Below are positions 17,464 to 26,715 of a stretch of 64,000 nt of DNA, piece by piece (the first letter of the stretch is position 1; the number at the start of each line of letters is the position of its first letter). The notes under the pieces are model-generated. The model worked only from the letters and a program-made list of their open reading frames with translations. It did no database searches and was not told the DNA's origin. Source of the stretch: an uncultured Cohaesibacter sp. (GTDB lineage Bacteria; Pseudomonadota; Alphaproteobacteria; Rhizobiales; Cohaesibacteraceae); NCBI RefSeq assembly GCF_963664735.1, contig NZ_OY761553.1, forward strand, positions 1,937,303-2,001,302. The letters are read 5' to 3'. Position numbers and translations under genes: made by a program.

Positions 17464-18954
17464 GTGAATAGCTCTACCTTACCCCCGCAGTCAAAGGCGC
17501 ATGCGAGCATTGATCGCACCTTGATCGAGCAATTTGAAACATTGCTCGGCCCTCGGAATTGCTTGACCAATCCTTCGGACGTCGAGCCCTATTGCCATGA
17601 ATGGCGTGACAAATTCTTTGGCAGAACCGCGCTTGTGCTCAAGCCTGGCAATACAGAAGAGGTCAGCGCCGTAATGAAGCTCGCCTATGAGCGCAATGTT
17701 GCCATTGTTCCTCAGGGAGGTAACACGGGGCTTGTGGGGGCTCAGATCCCCGATGCGAGCGGAGATCAGGTGATCCTTTCTACCGAGCGGCTCAATCGCA
17801 TTCGCGCCCTTGATCCGGACAGTAACGTCGCCATTGTCGAAGCAGGCGTTGTTCTGGCCAGGTTGCAAGCGGCAGCCGAAGAAGCCAACCGACTATTTCC
17901 GATTGCTTTGGGAGCTCAGGGCTCATGCCAAATCGGCGGCAACCTCTCCACCAATGCAGGGGGGACCAGTGTCCTGTCCTATGGCAATACACGCGATATG
18001 GTGTTGGGGATTGAGGTCGTGTTACCAAACGGTCAGATCATGAATGCCCTCAGAACCCTGCGCAAGGACAATACGGGCTACGACCTCAAGCATCTGTTCA
18101 TCGGAGCAGAAGGCACGTTGGGCATCATCACGGCAGCTTCTTTGAAACTTTACCCGCGTCCGCGCAACCAACAGATTGCCATGTTCGCCGTCGAAACCCC
18201 GGAAAAGGCCTTTTCCCTGTTCTCTCTGGCGCGTGAACATGCGGGCTCCATGTTGACCGGCTTTGAGCTGATGCCTCGTCGAGGCATCGAGTTTGCTGTG
18301 CGCCATGCCGAAGGTGCACGCGATGTCATGGAACGGGTTTACCCTTGGTATTGTCTTGTCGAGCTATCCATTTTCTCACCGACCGTCAATGGCCGCGCTC
18401 TTATCGAAGCCATATTCGAGGAAGCCTTTGAAGCCCAGTTCGTGGCAGACGCTGTGCTGGCTGAAAGCGAACAACAGGCTGCGGACTTCTGGCGCCTGCG
18501 GCATGGAATGAGCGAAGTGCAAAAGCATGAAGGGGGCTCGATCAAGCACGATATTTCTGTGCCAGTCAGCGCAATCCCGGCCTTTCTTGCGCGCGCCATT
18601 CCTGCTTGTGAGGCGGCCATTCCAGGATGCCGACCTGTGCCGTTCGGGCACATGGGCGATGGCAATCTGCATTTCAACATCTCCCAACCGGTCGGCGCTG
18701 ACAGAACAGCCTTTTTGGCGCGTTGGGAAGAAATTAACAAGATGGTTCACGCCATCGTCATTGATATGGGCGGATCCATTTCTGCTGAGCACGGAATCGG
18801 CGTGCTGAAACGGGATCATCTGCCAGAAGTGAAAGATCCGGTCGAAATGGATCTGATGCGGCAAATCAAGAGGCTCATGGACCCCAAAGGCCTGATGAAC
18901 CCGGACAAGCTGCTCAGCTCGCACGACCTGATAGACAAGGAAGTCGAGAAATGA
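17464..18954 (+). CDS. FAD-binding oxidoreductase (GlcD / D-2-hydroxyacid dehydrogenase type)
   Basis: A 496-residue enzyme of the vanillyl-alcohol-oxidase flavin fold with an N-terminal FAD-binding domain (VAIVPQGGNTGLVGAQIPD; GGNLSTNAGGTSVLSYGNTRD; GAEGTLGIITAASLKL) and a C-terminal substrate domain (PVPFGHMGDGNLHFNIS, SAEHGIG). Family members oxidise D-2-hydroxyacids such as D-lactate, glycolate or D-2-hydroxyglutarate; which one is not visible. The start codon is GTG at 17464 with only a weak purine-rich stretch upstream. The following GNAT gene overlaps by four bases, so the two are co-translated. Confidence 0.9.
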   Translation: MNSSTLPPQSKAHASIDRTLIEQFETLLGPRNCLTNPSDVEPYCHEWRDKFFGRTALVLKPGNTEEVSAVMKLAYERNVAIVPQGGNTGLVGAQIPDASGDQVILSTERLNRIRALDPDSNVAIVEAGVVLARLQAAAEEANRLFPIALGAQGSCQIGGNLSTNAGGTSVLSYGNTRDMVLGIEVVLPNGQIMNALRTLRKDNTGYDLKHLFIGAEGTLGIITAASLKLYPRPRNQQIAMFAVETPEKAFSLFSLAREHAGSMLTGFELMPRRGIEFAVRHAEGARDVMERVYPWYCLVELSIFSPTVNGRALIEAIFEEAFEAQFVADAVLAESEQQAADFWRLRHGMSEVQKHEGGSIKHDISVPVSAIPAFLARAIPACEAAIPGCRPVPFGHMGDGNLHFNISQPVGADRTAFLARWEEINKMVHAIVIDMGGSISAEHGIGVLKRDHLPEVKDPVEMDLMRQIKRLMDPKGLMNPDKLLSSHDLIDKEVEK

Positions 18955-19397
18955 AACAGCTCGTTGTTAGCGATATTAAAGATGAGGAAGTGGAAACCGT
19001 TGTTGCCCTTTGGAACGCTTGCGGCCTGACACGTCCATGGAACGATCCATATAACGACATTGCCTTTTCCCGTTCACAAGCCAATTCAACAGTGCTTGTT
19101 GCAAGGCTGAAAGCGGATGGCCCGATCGTTGCGTCATGCATGGTCGGCCATGATGGCCACCGCGGCTGGACCTACTATCTGTCGGTGGACCCGAAAGAAC
19201 AAAGCGCCGGGATCGGCAAGGCCATGATGAAGGCTGTTGAAGACTGGCACTTGGCCCAAGGCATCTGGAAGTCCCAGCTCATGGTGCGTACGGGTAACGA
19301 GAAGGTCATCAGCTTCTACGAAACACTCGGCTACAATATCTCGGCCACCCAGCTGTTGGAACGCTGGATCGACCCGGCCAAACTCGGCGATCTCTAG
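18951..19397 (+). CDS. GNAT family acetyltransferase (YpeA-like)
   Basis: A 148-residue GNAT enzyme whose beginning VVALWNACGLTRPWNDPYNDI matches the YpeA-type subgroup. The acetyl-CoA loop is YYLSVDPKEQSAGIGKAMM, followed by the usual RTGNEKVISFYETLGY. Its ATG overlaps the stop of the dehydrogenase (ATGA), so it is translated with it. What it acetylates is unknown; the coupling suggests a role tied to the oxidised hydroxyacid or its amine, which is inference. Confidence 0.85.
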   Translation: MKQLVVSDIKDEEVETVVALWNACGLTRPWNDPYNDIAFSRSQANSTVLVARLKADGPIVASCMVGHDGHRGWTYYLSVDPKEQSAGIGKAMMKAVEDWHLAQGIWKSQLMVRTGNEKVISFYETLGYNISATQLLERWIDPAKLGDL

Positions 19398-19413
19398 GCG
19401 ACAAGAGGCATGG

Positions 19414-19671
19414 CTAGCGCCTTGGCCCGAAGAGGATGAGGATGATCCAGACAGGAACAATCACAACCATCCCGACCAGAATATTTGGCACGACCCAGAT
19501 AACAAGCCAGTTGACCGTCAATTCGATTGCATCGGTCAACTGATCGATATAGCTGGCCATACCGGGGAAAATATCCCGACTGGAGATGCCAAGAAAACCA
19601 AGAACGGATCCTGTGATCAGAGAAGCCAGCAGGGCTTTGCCCAAACTGGACAGCATTCTGGCAAATCGCAT
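19414..19671 (-). CDS. DUF6460 family small membrane protein
   Basis: An 85-residue protein with two hydrophobic segments (LGKALLASLITGSVLGFLGI and LVIWVVPNILVGMVVIVPVW) separated by an amphipathic region IFPGMASYIDQLTDAIE. The layout corresponds to the DUF6460 family found in Rhizobiales, of unknown function. GGAAAGGAG sits just upstream of the ATG. The gene is convergent with the GNAT gene and lies about 200 bases beyond the end of the AsmA gene. Confidence 0.8.
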   Translation of the reverse strand: MRFARMLSSLGKALLASLITGSVLGFLGISSRDIFPGMASYIDQLTDAIELTVNWLVIWVVPNILVGMVVIVPVWIILILFGPRR

Positions 19672-19873
19672 GGTTTTCTCCTTTCCGCATTATTTTTATA
19701 GCGTTGAAACAGGTTGATAGAACATGAGCCGTTCCATTCAACCAAGCTTACCATCTTTTGACCGCGCCTCAAATGAGACACAGCCAGTTCATCGACCGCC
19801 AACCCCGCGCCTTAACAGTACCTGCGCTGAGGGCCTGTGTTCCGGGTCCAAGTTCTGGCCAGATCACTCTTGC

Positions 19874-21967
19874 TCACGGAATGACCGATGGCTCAGCGAT
19901 GGATAGCCCCGTGTCTGGAGGCTTGAAGGAAAAGGGAACAGAAGGGATGGTCTCTCCGTCTGGTTGCTTGGTCGCAGGCTGTGTTTTTTCCGCCTGCTTG
20001 GGCATTTCAAGCGGCGCCTCAGAGGCTGCAGCCTGATCCGCTTTCTGATCAACCCCTTGGCTAAACTCTTGCTCGTTTGCCTTGCCTCTCTCAAAAGCAG
20101 GATTGATTTCTGTGGGAACACCGGGTGCCAGAATATCCTTGGCATCGGGCACAGCGTTTACCTTGGCTTTCTGCAAGGAAATCTGCCCGCCATTAAAGCC
20201 CCCTTGTAGCAGAAACGGTATCTCTTTTTCGGGCGCTTCCGTTGAATGGGTTGCGGGATCAGAACTGCGGTAAATCGCCAGAGAGCCGGGGAAGTTCAAC
20301 TTTCCATCGTCAAAGCCATAGCTGGCAGTTCCAGACAGTGCTCTTTTGCCCGAAGTCAGCCGCACGCCTTCCACATCGAGGGCACGATCTGACAAGCTTC
20401 CGCGAACCGACAGCACATCAAACTTGGACTGCCCTTTGTACAGCTTACCATTATCGATATCCTTGCCGTCTTGCAGCGCTGCGGCAAAGGCATTGAGATC
20501 AAAATGATTGAGTTGACCATCAGTCAGCACAACAGACATATTACCATGAGCATTTGAGAAAGCCTCTCCCAAATAGGTGCCGTCGGATTGCAAATCCATT
20601 TCCATGAGTGTTGTTCCGGTAACGGCTTCATCTCCGACCAACTCATGCAAAACACCACCGGCCATGACACCGTTGGCCTTGGCGCGCATGGTGCAGCTCA
20701 TTTTGGCCGGGTCGTCACTATCGGGTTTCATCTCGAATGTCGCCTCAAGCCGACCACCATAAGCATAGGCTTCTCCGATGGAAATGGAGACCTGATTGTC
20801 ACGGGTCATGAGCGAGGTTGCTGCGCGTCCAAGGGTCACGGGTCCCAGCTTCAAATCTGTAGCGGAAAGACGCACGTCGAAATCGGCGATAGCCGCTTTG
20901 CTCTTGGTCAAATCAAAGCTGGCCAACTCATCAAGACTGGAGGGCAACTCAATAAATTGCCCCAGATCGAGTTCGTCACTGGCAAGGGTTCCCTGAATCA
21001 GAGGCCGCTTCTGACGGAAATCAAGCTGAAGCACGCCATTGATCCGCTTTTTATCAAGCAGCATATCAAGATCTGAAAACCCGACAGATGCGCCTACAAG
21101 ATTGGCTCTCGCCGTCAATGAAGCTGTTTCCATGCCATGGTCTTTAGGTAAATCCTGCCCCATCCATTTTAGCAACTTCCCGACAGAAGCAGTTTCAAAG
21201 GAAAAGTCCCCTTCAAACTGAAAATTCGACATGGTTGCTGCCGAGCCATCCAGCGACATCTTGAATAATGGCGAGGTTACATTGAGCGACAAAGGAGAAA
21301 GGCCGCCGGCAAAAAGCTCCATAGGCTTTCCCGAGCTTGCCCGCAGCTCGATTTCATTATCACGCCATAAAGCCTTGCCACCAATAGAAGCCGCAGCTTC
21401 TGTTCTTGGCCAGTTGAAACCGAGATTGATGTCGGAAAAACGCTCCTCTTGTCCGGAAAGCTCGTCGCGATAATGAGCTGACCCCGTGGAGATACGGAAA
21501 TTTCCCAGTTTCAGATCTGTCAGGGTTATGCGACCAGTATTTTCATCGACATGAAAGAGCGAACCACGACTCAGATCCCAGGATGTCGTTCCCTTTTGGT
21601 CGCGCAAAAATTCGAACTGGGGTTCAATCAAATTGAAGCGCCGCACCTCGAAATTGCCAAACAGCAAGGGCAACCAATAAAGCTCGGCGCGCAGGGCTTT
21701 CATGGAAACGAGAGGAGGCCCCTCCCCATCAAGATTGGAGGCGATTTCCAGATCGCGCAATTTCACGGTGAGATAGGGAAAAATCGTCACAACTGGCTCG
21801 CCGCGCACGGTGACGGGCAGGCCCATCCAATAGGAAATCTGCTGGGAAATCTGGCTTTTGGCCACCTTTGTGTTGATCAGATAGGGCGTAGCCATCACCA
21901 ATGCGAAGACAAAAGCCACAAAAGCCAAGAAACTCCACAGGATACGGATCCACATGGTCCTCGTCAT
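19874..21967 (-). CDS. AsmA family protein
   Basis: A 697-residue envelope protein with an N-terminal membrane anchor (residues about 6-29) and a long beta-rich periplasmic body. The start matches AsmA: LINTKVAKSQISQQISYWMGLPVTVRGEP then FPYLTVKLRDLEIA. Near the C-terminus, the region VVLTDGQLNHFDLNAF resembles the AsmA C-terminal repeat. The last ~90 residues are Ala/Gln/Lys/Pro-rich and probably disordered. AsmA-like proteins are thought to bridge the envelope and move phospholipid to the outer membrane; that role is family-based. It appears monocistronic. Confidence 0.85.
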   Translation of the reverse strand: MTRTMWIRILWSFLAFVAFVFALVMATPYLINTKVAKSQISQQISYWMGLPVTVRGEPVVTIFPYLTVKLRDLEIASNLDGEGPPLVSMKALRAELYWLPLLFGNFEVRRFNLIEPQFEFLRDQKGTTSWDLSRGSLFHVDENTGRITLTDLKLGNFRISTGSAHYRDELSGQEERFSDINLGFNWPRTEAAASIGGKALWRDNEIELRASSGKPMELFAGGLSPLSLNVTSPLFKMSLDGSAATMSNFQFEGDFSFETASVGKLLKWMGQDLPKDHGMETASLTARANLVGASVGFSDLDMLLDKKRINGVLQLDFRQKRPLIQGTLASDELDLGQFIELPSSLDELASFDLTKSKAAIADFDVRLSATDLKLGPVTLGRAATSLMTRDNQVSISIGEAYAYGGRLEATFEMKPDSDDPAKMSCTMRAKANGVMAGGVLHELVGDEAVTGTTLMEMDLQSDGTYLGEAFSNAHGNMSVVLTDGQLNHFDLNAFAAALQDGKDIDNGKLYKGQSKFDVLSVRGSLSDRALDVEGVRLTSGKRALSGTASYGFDDGKLNFPGSLAIYRSSDPATHSTEAPEKEIPFLLQGGFNGGQISLQKAKVNAVPDAKDILAPGVPTEINPAFERGKANEQEFSQGVDQKADQAAASEAPLEMPKQAEKTQPATKQPDGETIPSVPFSFKPPDTGLSIAEPSVIP

Positions 21968-22731
21968 TTATCAGTCCGTTCCTTTTCAATGGATCGCAAT
22001 CCAAGCCAACGGCAGGCTTCCCGGAGGCATACGGAGACTGCTCCTTGTACCAAGCCCTTGCACGCGCTCTTGGAGGATCAGGACCATCAACGCCATTCGA
22101 TGCTGCTTTTCAAGATGCAGCCGGGCTCCTCTAGCCTCTGGCTAGAAAATGAGCGCTCCAGCCATACACATCGCGAGCTTTGGTCAGATCCAGATCACTT
22201 TGGTCTTTATTTCATTATGGAGGCAACGCACTTGCCTAATATTAGAGCGCATCTTATCCAGTCTGCTCGAAATTGTACAAAGCAAAATGCAAATTGGCTT
22301 TGGTTAACAACAGGGAAAGAACCATTCCTGAGGGTTTCATCGTGGACACCTCTGCTCCCGGCATCTGCCTCCACCCGAAGTCATCGAAATTTGCAAGCTT
22401 GGACAAAACAAACAGAACTGTTTGCTTTGCCTGATCAACGCAGCAATTGCATTGCTTGATGAAAGCAACCAAACAATCGAAGTCCAAAGTCTCTGCATCC
22501 CAGTCATCGGAAATAATTGAGCACTGCTACCTAATTTGATTAGTTAAACTGCACATCTATCCAAAATCAAAAAATCTAACAATTTTTCCAATTTTTTAAA
22601 TTTAATTTTTGGTAACAGTAATTTTACAATATAATTTTGTTTTGCTTATTGAATTATCTTCTACCTTAAGCTTAGAACGTATTGAAATCCATGAAAGTTT
22701 CCTTATTGTATTTATTGTATTAACTCTATAT
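21968..22731. other. Intergenic, no gene seen
   Basis: Carries the AsmA promoter at its left end and becomes very AT-rich after 22520. No gene is supported on either strand up to the repeats at 22732. Confidence 0.4.
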
Positions 22732-22787
22732 TTGATTTGATGAAAGTTTTAATACAAAAAACTTCAATTATTGATTTGATGCAAGTT
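22732..22787 (+). repeat. 17-bp direct repeat ahead of a candidate small RNA
   Basis: TTGATTTGATGAAAGTT (22732-22748) recurs with one mismatch at 22771-22787, a period of 39 bases. A shorter copy, ATGAAAGTTT, is at 22691-22700. The second copy abuts a TATAAT box at 22787-22792, so the repeats are well placed to bind a regulator. Confidence 0.6.
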
Positions 22788-22795
22788 ATAATTAC

Positions 22796-22921
22796 ATGAA
22801 TTCATCGGTGCAACGCACATGGTCCGAGCGCCTTCGGGCTTGCCTTGCATTTGATGAACAAGCGGGCAGCGATAAGTCCGCACATTCCGCTAACTAAACC
22901 CGGCTCTGCCGGGCTTTTTTT
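22796..22921 (+). ncRNA. Candidate small RNA or 33-codon transcript
   Basis: A perfect -10 box (22787-22792) and a terminator (22899-22921) define an isolated plus-strand unit of about 120 bases. No plus-strand gene precedes it for over 2.5 kb. The RNA contains GCC-UUCG-GGC and a longer pairing of TGCAA (from about 22809) with TTGCA (to about 22849). The same stretch is an open frame from ATG 22796 to TAA 22897, encoding a 33-residue basic peptide that stops one base before the terminator stem. That frame lacks a ribosome site. RNA or small protein remain both possible. Confidence 0.45.
22899..22921. terminator. Rho-independent terminator, plus strand strong
   Basis: CCCGGC (22899-22904) and GCCGGG (22908-22913) around a TCT loop, followed by a run of seven T on the plus strand. 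On the minus strand the stem is followed by TTTAGTT and may also end the permease gene that stops at 22942. Confidence 0.85.
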
Positions 22922-22941
22922 GATGCCAACGATGGAGCCAG

Positions 22942-24672
22942 TTACTCGCCTTGAAGCTTGCGCGCTGTTGTGCGTGACAAAAGGATGATTGGGATAATCC
23001 CGACCGCAACAATGGAAAGCGCTGCCAAAGCACCTTTTTCAAAGGCCTCAAGCGAAGCCTGCCCATAGACGAGCGTGGCCAGTGTGTCGAAATTGAATGG
23101 ACGCAACAGGATGGTTGCGGGCAATTCTTTCATGACATCGACAAAGACCAACAGCGCTCCAGATATCAGGGACGGGCGGATCAGTGGCAGATCCACTTCG
23201 ACAAGTGTGCGCCATGGTGAACGCCCCAACGTGCGCGCGGCAGATTCCAGATTGGGTGAGATGCGCTGCAAGCCGGTTTCGCCCGCCCCAAACGACATGG
23301 CCATGAATCGCACGCAATAGGCATAGAGCATTGCCGCCCCGGAGCTGATCAGAATAAGGCCAGTTGCCAGACCAAACCACTCCTTCATGCCAGAAGCGAT
23401 AAAGTTATCCAGTTTGGCAACCGGAATCAAAATTCCAACTGCCAGCACAGTGCCCGGAACCGCATAGCCGATCGAGGACAGGCGCGAGATCGCACTGACC
23501 GTCGCGCTCTTTGCTGTGCGAGCAAAATAGGCCAACGCCGTGCCCAGAGTTGCTGTGAGCAAAGCGGCAACGCTTGCCAGAAGGAGCGAGTTTCCTGCTG
23601 CCGCTAAAAAGTCGCTGTTTAGATTGTCCCGCCAATGAAAGAAGACTGATCTGAGCAAAATGGATGCGGGCAAAATGAAACCCAAGAGGATCGGCAAAAA
23701 GCAAATGAGGGATGCCAAGGCAGACCGCCAACCCAAAAGGCGAAAGCTTGGCAGTGCCTGATAGCGTCTTGTCGTGGTTGAGAAGCGCTGCTCACGCCGT
23801 CCGCGCCGCTCAAGCCACAAGAGCAACAGCACCACGACCAGCATGACCGTCGATATTTGCGCAGCTCCCGCCAGACTAGCCCGGTTAAGCCATGTGTCAT
23901 AAACGCTGAAAGTGAGCGTTTTGACACCGAAAAATTCTACCGCTCCGATGTCATTGAGACATTCCATCATGGCCAAAGTGACGCCCACAACGATCGCCGG
24001 TCGGGCCAAAGGCAGCGCCACCGCAAAAAACAGGCGCATTGGCCCTGCCCCCAAGGTGCGCGAGACATCCAGCGCGCAGGCAGATTGCATCAGAAAGGTG
24101 GCGCGTGTGGTCAGATACACATAGGGGTAAAGCACAAAGCTCATGACCACGATGCTACCCGGCAGCGAGCGCACCTCTGGAAACCAGTAATCCCGCGCAG
24201 TCTGAAAACCGAAAAGCCAGCGGATGAGTGATTGCGCCGGTCCGGTATAATCAAGCAGATCCACCGCTGCATATGCAACGATATAGGTGGGAATAGCCAA
24301 AGGCATGAGCAACGCCCACTGAAAGATCGCCCGCCCGGGGAAACGGCACATGGTAACGAGCCACGCGGTAGAAACGCCGATCAGCATCGTCAAGCCCCCT
24401 ACCCCCAGCATGAGCCAAAGGGTCGTTGCGACGGAGCGCGGCAAGACGGTTGATAACAAATGCGGCCAAACGTCACCGGCATCACCAAACGCAATCACGA
24501 AAAGCGAAAGGATTGGCGCGATCACCAGCAGCAGAACCAGGGTTACCAACAAAAAGCCAAACCGCGAGGCCGCGCGTACCGATTGGCTCGGCGTTCCACG
24601 GCTTCGGCTTATCATTTGCCGAATCAAGCCGTTAGCATCCGAATTTTGCGCTGTGTCGGCAGGGTTTGGCAT
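22942..24672 (-). CDS. Iron(III) ABC transporter permease (FbpB type)
   Basis: A 576-residue inner-membrane protein made of two permease halves, each with about six membrane helices, as in FbpB/SfuB iron transporters. Each half carries an EAA-type loop that docks the ATPase (region RTLGAGPMRLFFAVALPLARPAI in the first, ARTLGRSPWRTLVEVDLPLIRPSL in the second, cited in part: LPLARPAI and DLPLIRPSL). The binding-protein gene is 2 kb away at 26716, separated by an opposite-strand MFS gene, and no ATPase gene is in the window. Two small palindromes sit 25-55 bases upstream. Confidence 0.88.
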   Translation of the reverse strand: MPNPADTAQNSDANGLIRQMISRSRGTPSQSVRAASRFGFLLVTLVLLLVIAPILSLFVIAFGDAGDVWPHLLSTVLPRSVATTLWLMLGVGGLTMLIGVSTAWLVTMCRFPGRAIFQWALLMPLAIPTYIVAYAAVDLLDYTGPAQSLIRWLFGFQTARDYWFPEVRSLPGSIVVMSFVLYPYVYLTTRATFLMQSACALDVSRTLGAGPMRLFFAVALPLARPAIVVGVTLAMMECLNDIGAVEFFGVKTLTFSVYDTWLNRASLAGAAQISTVMLVVVLLLLWLERRGRREQRFSTTTRRYQALPSFRLLGWRSALASLICFLPILLGFILPASILLRSVFFHWRDNLNSDFLAAAGNSLLLASVAALLTATLGTALAYFARTAKSATVSAISRLSSIGYAVPGTVLAVGILIPVAKLDNFIASGMKEWFGLATGLILISSGAAMLYAYCVRFMAMSFGAGETGLQRISPNLESAARTLGRSPWRTLVEVDLPLIRPSLISGALLVFVDVMKELPATILLRPFNFDTLATLVYGQASLEAFEKGALAALSIVAVGIIPIILLSRTTARKLQGE

Positions 24673-24694
24673 GGCCTCTTCTCACGATACGGGT

Positions 24695-24726
24695 AAGAAC
24701 TTATTCTTGAATATGATACACATATT
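24695..24726. promoter_or_regulatory. Palindromes upstream of the iron permease
   Basis: AAGAA-CTTA-TTCTT (24695-24708) and AATATG-ATACA-CATATT (24710-24726) lie directly upstream of the permease start. The first resembles an Irr half-site pair but with a 4-base rather than a 3-base spacer. Iron-responsive control is plausible; the binding protein is not determined. Confidence 0.3.
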
Positions 24727-24940
24727 TTAGTTTTCCGCTGAAATCAAGCATGGCCAAGGGCTGAGCCCACTGCATATGAGCCATGCCAAGGGCCCCAATA
24801 GCACAATTGTCTCTTGAGATTATCCGTAAATTAGGTAATTTTCGGCAATATAGGTACAGAACCTAAAGCCTCCCACACAGCTTCTATCGTTTCCCGAGCA
24901 TTTCGCGTTCCCAGCCTTGAAGCTGCGCTTCTTCCTGAAA

Positions 24941-26176
24941 ATGTCTCACGCGATCATGTTCGATCCCGTGACCCTAGAAATGTTGATCGCCATGCCTAAT
25001 CAATATCTCGTGCTCGTTCTGGTGTTTGTCGGCGCGTTTTCCAATGCCGCAACAGTGCCTTTCATGGGGCTATTCATCATTGAAGACTTGCATAAATCTC
25101 CCATGATGATCAGCCTCTATTCTCTGGTTGCTACGGTTTTGGCCGTGGCAGCAAACCGTTATTTCGGCAAGAAAATTGATCAGGGCTGGGATATTCGCAG
25201 GCTATTGCTGGCCTCTATTCTTTGTTATCTGGCCGCGATGAGTTCGTTGCTGCTCATGCCCAGCTATTGGACGTTGGTCTCCATGTTTGCGGTTTGTCTG
25301 GCCATTGCCAACACCGCCGTTGGCACCATTCTCAGCTTTGCCCGCTTCTATTCTGATCAGTCTCATCTGGATACAGCCAAGTTCAACTCCCGCGTCCGAG
25401 CCATGATGTCACTGGCATGGATGATCGCCCCAGCTCTTTGTTTTGCGCTTGCCGGTATCTATGGCCACATGATCGTGTTCCAGTTGGCTTTGCTCATCGG
25501 CTGCGTCTGGCTGCTGGTCTGGCACTTCACGCTGCGGCAACCGTTTCGGCGGACTCGTCCGGCGCATGCAGATTCACCAAGCGCAACCGCGGTCGCCGAA
25601 CAGCATTTCAACTTCCCGCTCTGGGCAGCAACCGTGGCCTGCTTCTTCATCGCGCTGGGCAACTCTCTGGCGTTGGCCGCCTCGCCGCTATTCATGATCA
25701 AGGAAGCTCATTTGCCCGATTTCGCTCCGGGGCTCTCGCTGTCTGTAAAATGCTTTTTCGAGGTGGTTGTCATCCTCAGCACGCCGAAGCTCTTGAAAAG
25801 ATTAGGCATCCGCAACGCCATGATCTTTGCCAGCTTCCTGGCCGTGGTCTGCTATAGCTATCTTTCGACGATTTCGTCCCTGACGGAGCTGGCCATTGCC
25901 GGTGCCATTGAGGGAACCTATTTCGGCATTTTCGCGGCAGTCAGCATCACGTTCATGCAATCTTTTGCACGCGGTTTTATCGGCAACGCCATGTCGCTCT
26001 ACACCAACTCAATGTTTTTATCGGGTCTAGTGGGCGGCTCCCTGATGGGGGTTATTGCAAGCTATACCGATTATCGCACGGCGGTGCTCTCGGCCTCTCT
26101 TGCTGCAGTGGCAGGCATTATCACACTGGTGGCAACGCGCCGCACGGATAGAGAAGCCGAGGAACTGCCCGCCTGA
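24941..26176 (+). CDS. MFS transporter, SetA-like sugar efflux family
   Basis: A protein of about 411 residues with twelve predicted membrane segments. It resembles sugar efflux transporters of the SetA/SotA group: VFVGAFSNAATVPFMGLFIIEDL in the first helix pair and the loop RYFGKKIDQGWDIRRLLL. The second half begins after a polar central loop around PFRRTRPAHADSP. The substrate is only a family guess. The start is uncertain: TTG 24917, ATG 24941 and ATG 24959 are in frame and none has a clear ribosome site. The gene separates two iron transport genes on the other strand. Confidence 0.75.
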   Translation: MSHAIMFDPVTLEMLIAMPNQYLVLVLVFVGAFSNAATVPFMGLFIIEDLHKSPMMISLYSLVATVLAVAANRYFGKKIDQGWDIRRLLLASILCYLAAMSSLLLMPSYWTLVSMFAVCLAIANTAVGTILSFARFYSDQSHLDTAKFNSRVRAMMSLAWMIAPALCFALAGIYGHMIVFQLALLIGCVWLLVWHFTLRQPFRRTRPAHADSPSATAVAEQHFNFPLWAATVACFFIALGNSLALAASPLFMIKEAHLPDFAPGLSLSVKCFFEVVVILSTPKLLKRLGIRNAMIFASFLAVVCYSYLSTISSLTELAIAGAIEGTYFGIFAAVSITFMQSFARGFIGNAMSLYTNSMFLSGLVGGSLMGVIASYTDYRTAVLSASLAAVAGIITLVATRRTDREAEELPA

Positions 26177-26266
26177 CAGCCCAGAAGTATGGGGCAGGCA
26201 ATCAGCAGCTGATCGTCACCCAAGTCGGCGCCTAATTCATTACGCTTGTTTTGTCTGGATACAAAA

Positions 26267-26294
26267 GTGCCACGACGGAGAACCGTCGTGGCAC
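26267..26294 (-). terminator. Perfect 12-bp hairpin, probable terminator
   Basis: GTGCCACGACGG and CCGTCGTGGCAC close an AGAA tetraloop. On the minus strand it is followed by TTTTG; on the plus strand there is no T-run. It most likely ends minus-strand transcripts coming from the hairpin array or the iron-binding protein gene. Confidence 0.6.
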
Positions 26295-26327
26295 AAACCA
26301 TAAACGTCAATCAGCATGGTGGAGAAT

Positions 26328-26615
26328 GGGAAAGGGACCAGCTTTCCCGCTTTCATAAGCCGATTGACATTATGTGCTGCCCTGCATCATTGTCTTGAAG
26401 GAAGAAATCCTGTAGACCAAGACATTGTGCTCGATAACGCATCAGAACAAAGGGACCAGCTTTGCTTTGATGCCATCGTATGCAGGACCGCTGGGGTATG
26501 CGCCCCTTGCAGGCTGGAGATGCGAGAGGACCAGTATCGCATCTTTCACCTGTTGGGCGCTTTATTGGGTGAGGGCTCGTCGCAAGGGCAGACCGCAGGA
26601 CCAGTACAATCTGTC
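26328..26615. ncRNA. Array of four hairpins with a common loop
   Basis: Four hairpins show the loop motif GGACCAG on the plus strand (CTGGTCC on the minus strand). Their stems differ but are each self-complementary: GGGAAAG/CTTTCCC (26328-26348), CAAAG/CTTTG (26448-26464), AGATGCGA/TCGCATCT (26518-26544) and GGCAGA/TCTGTC with one G-U pair (26587-26615). The first two have 7-base loops; the last two share the longer loop core AGGACCAGTA. Constant loops on varying stems point to selection on RNA structure. The strand is undecided: the 3' terminator at 26267 favours the minus strand, while plus-strand GGA loops would fit a CsrA-type sponge. No credible protein frame covers the stretch. Confidence 0.5.
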
Positions 26616-26715
26616 TCGCTTTGCTCCGGTAATTAAGCCTGACGATCCATCAACCAATTCGGTAAATTCTTTTCTCCTTGCGAACTCGTTTTTCCATAAA
26701 GTTCCAATCGAATGC

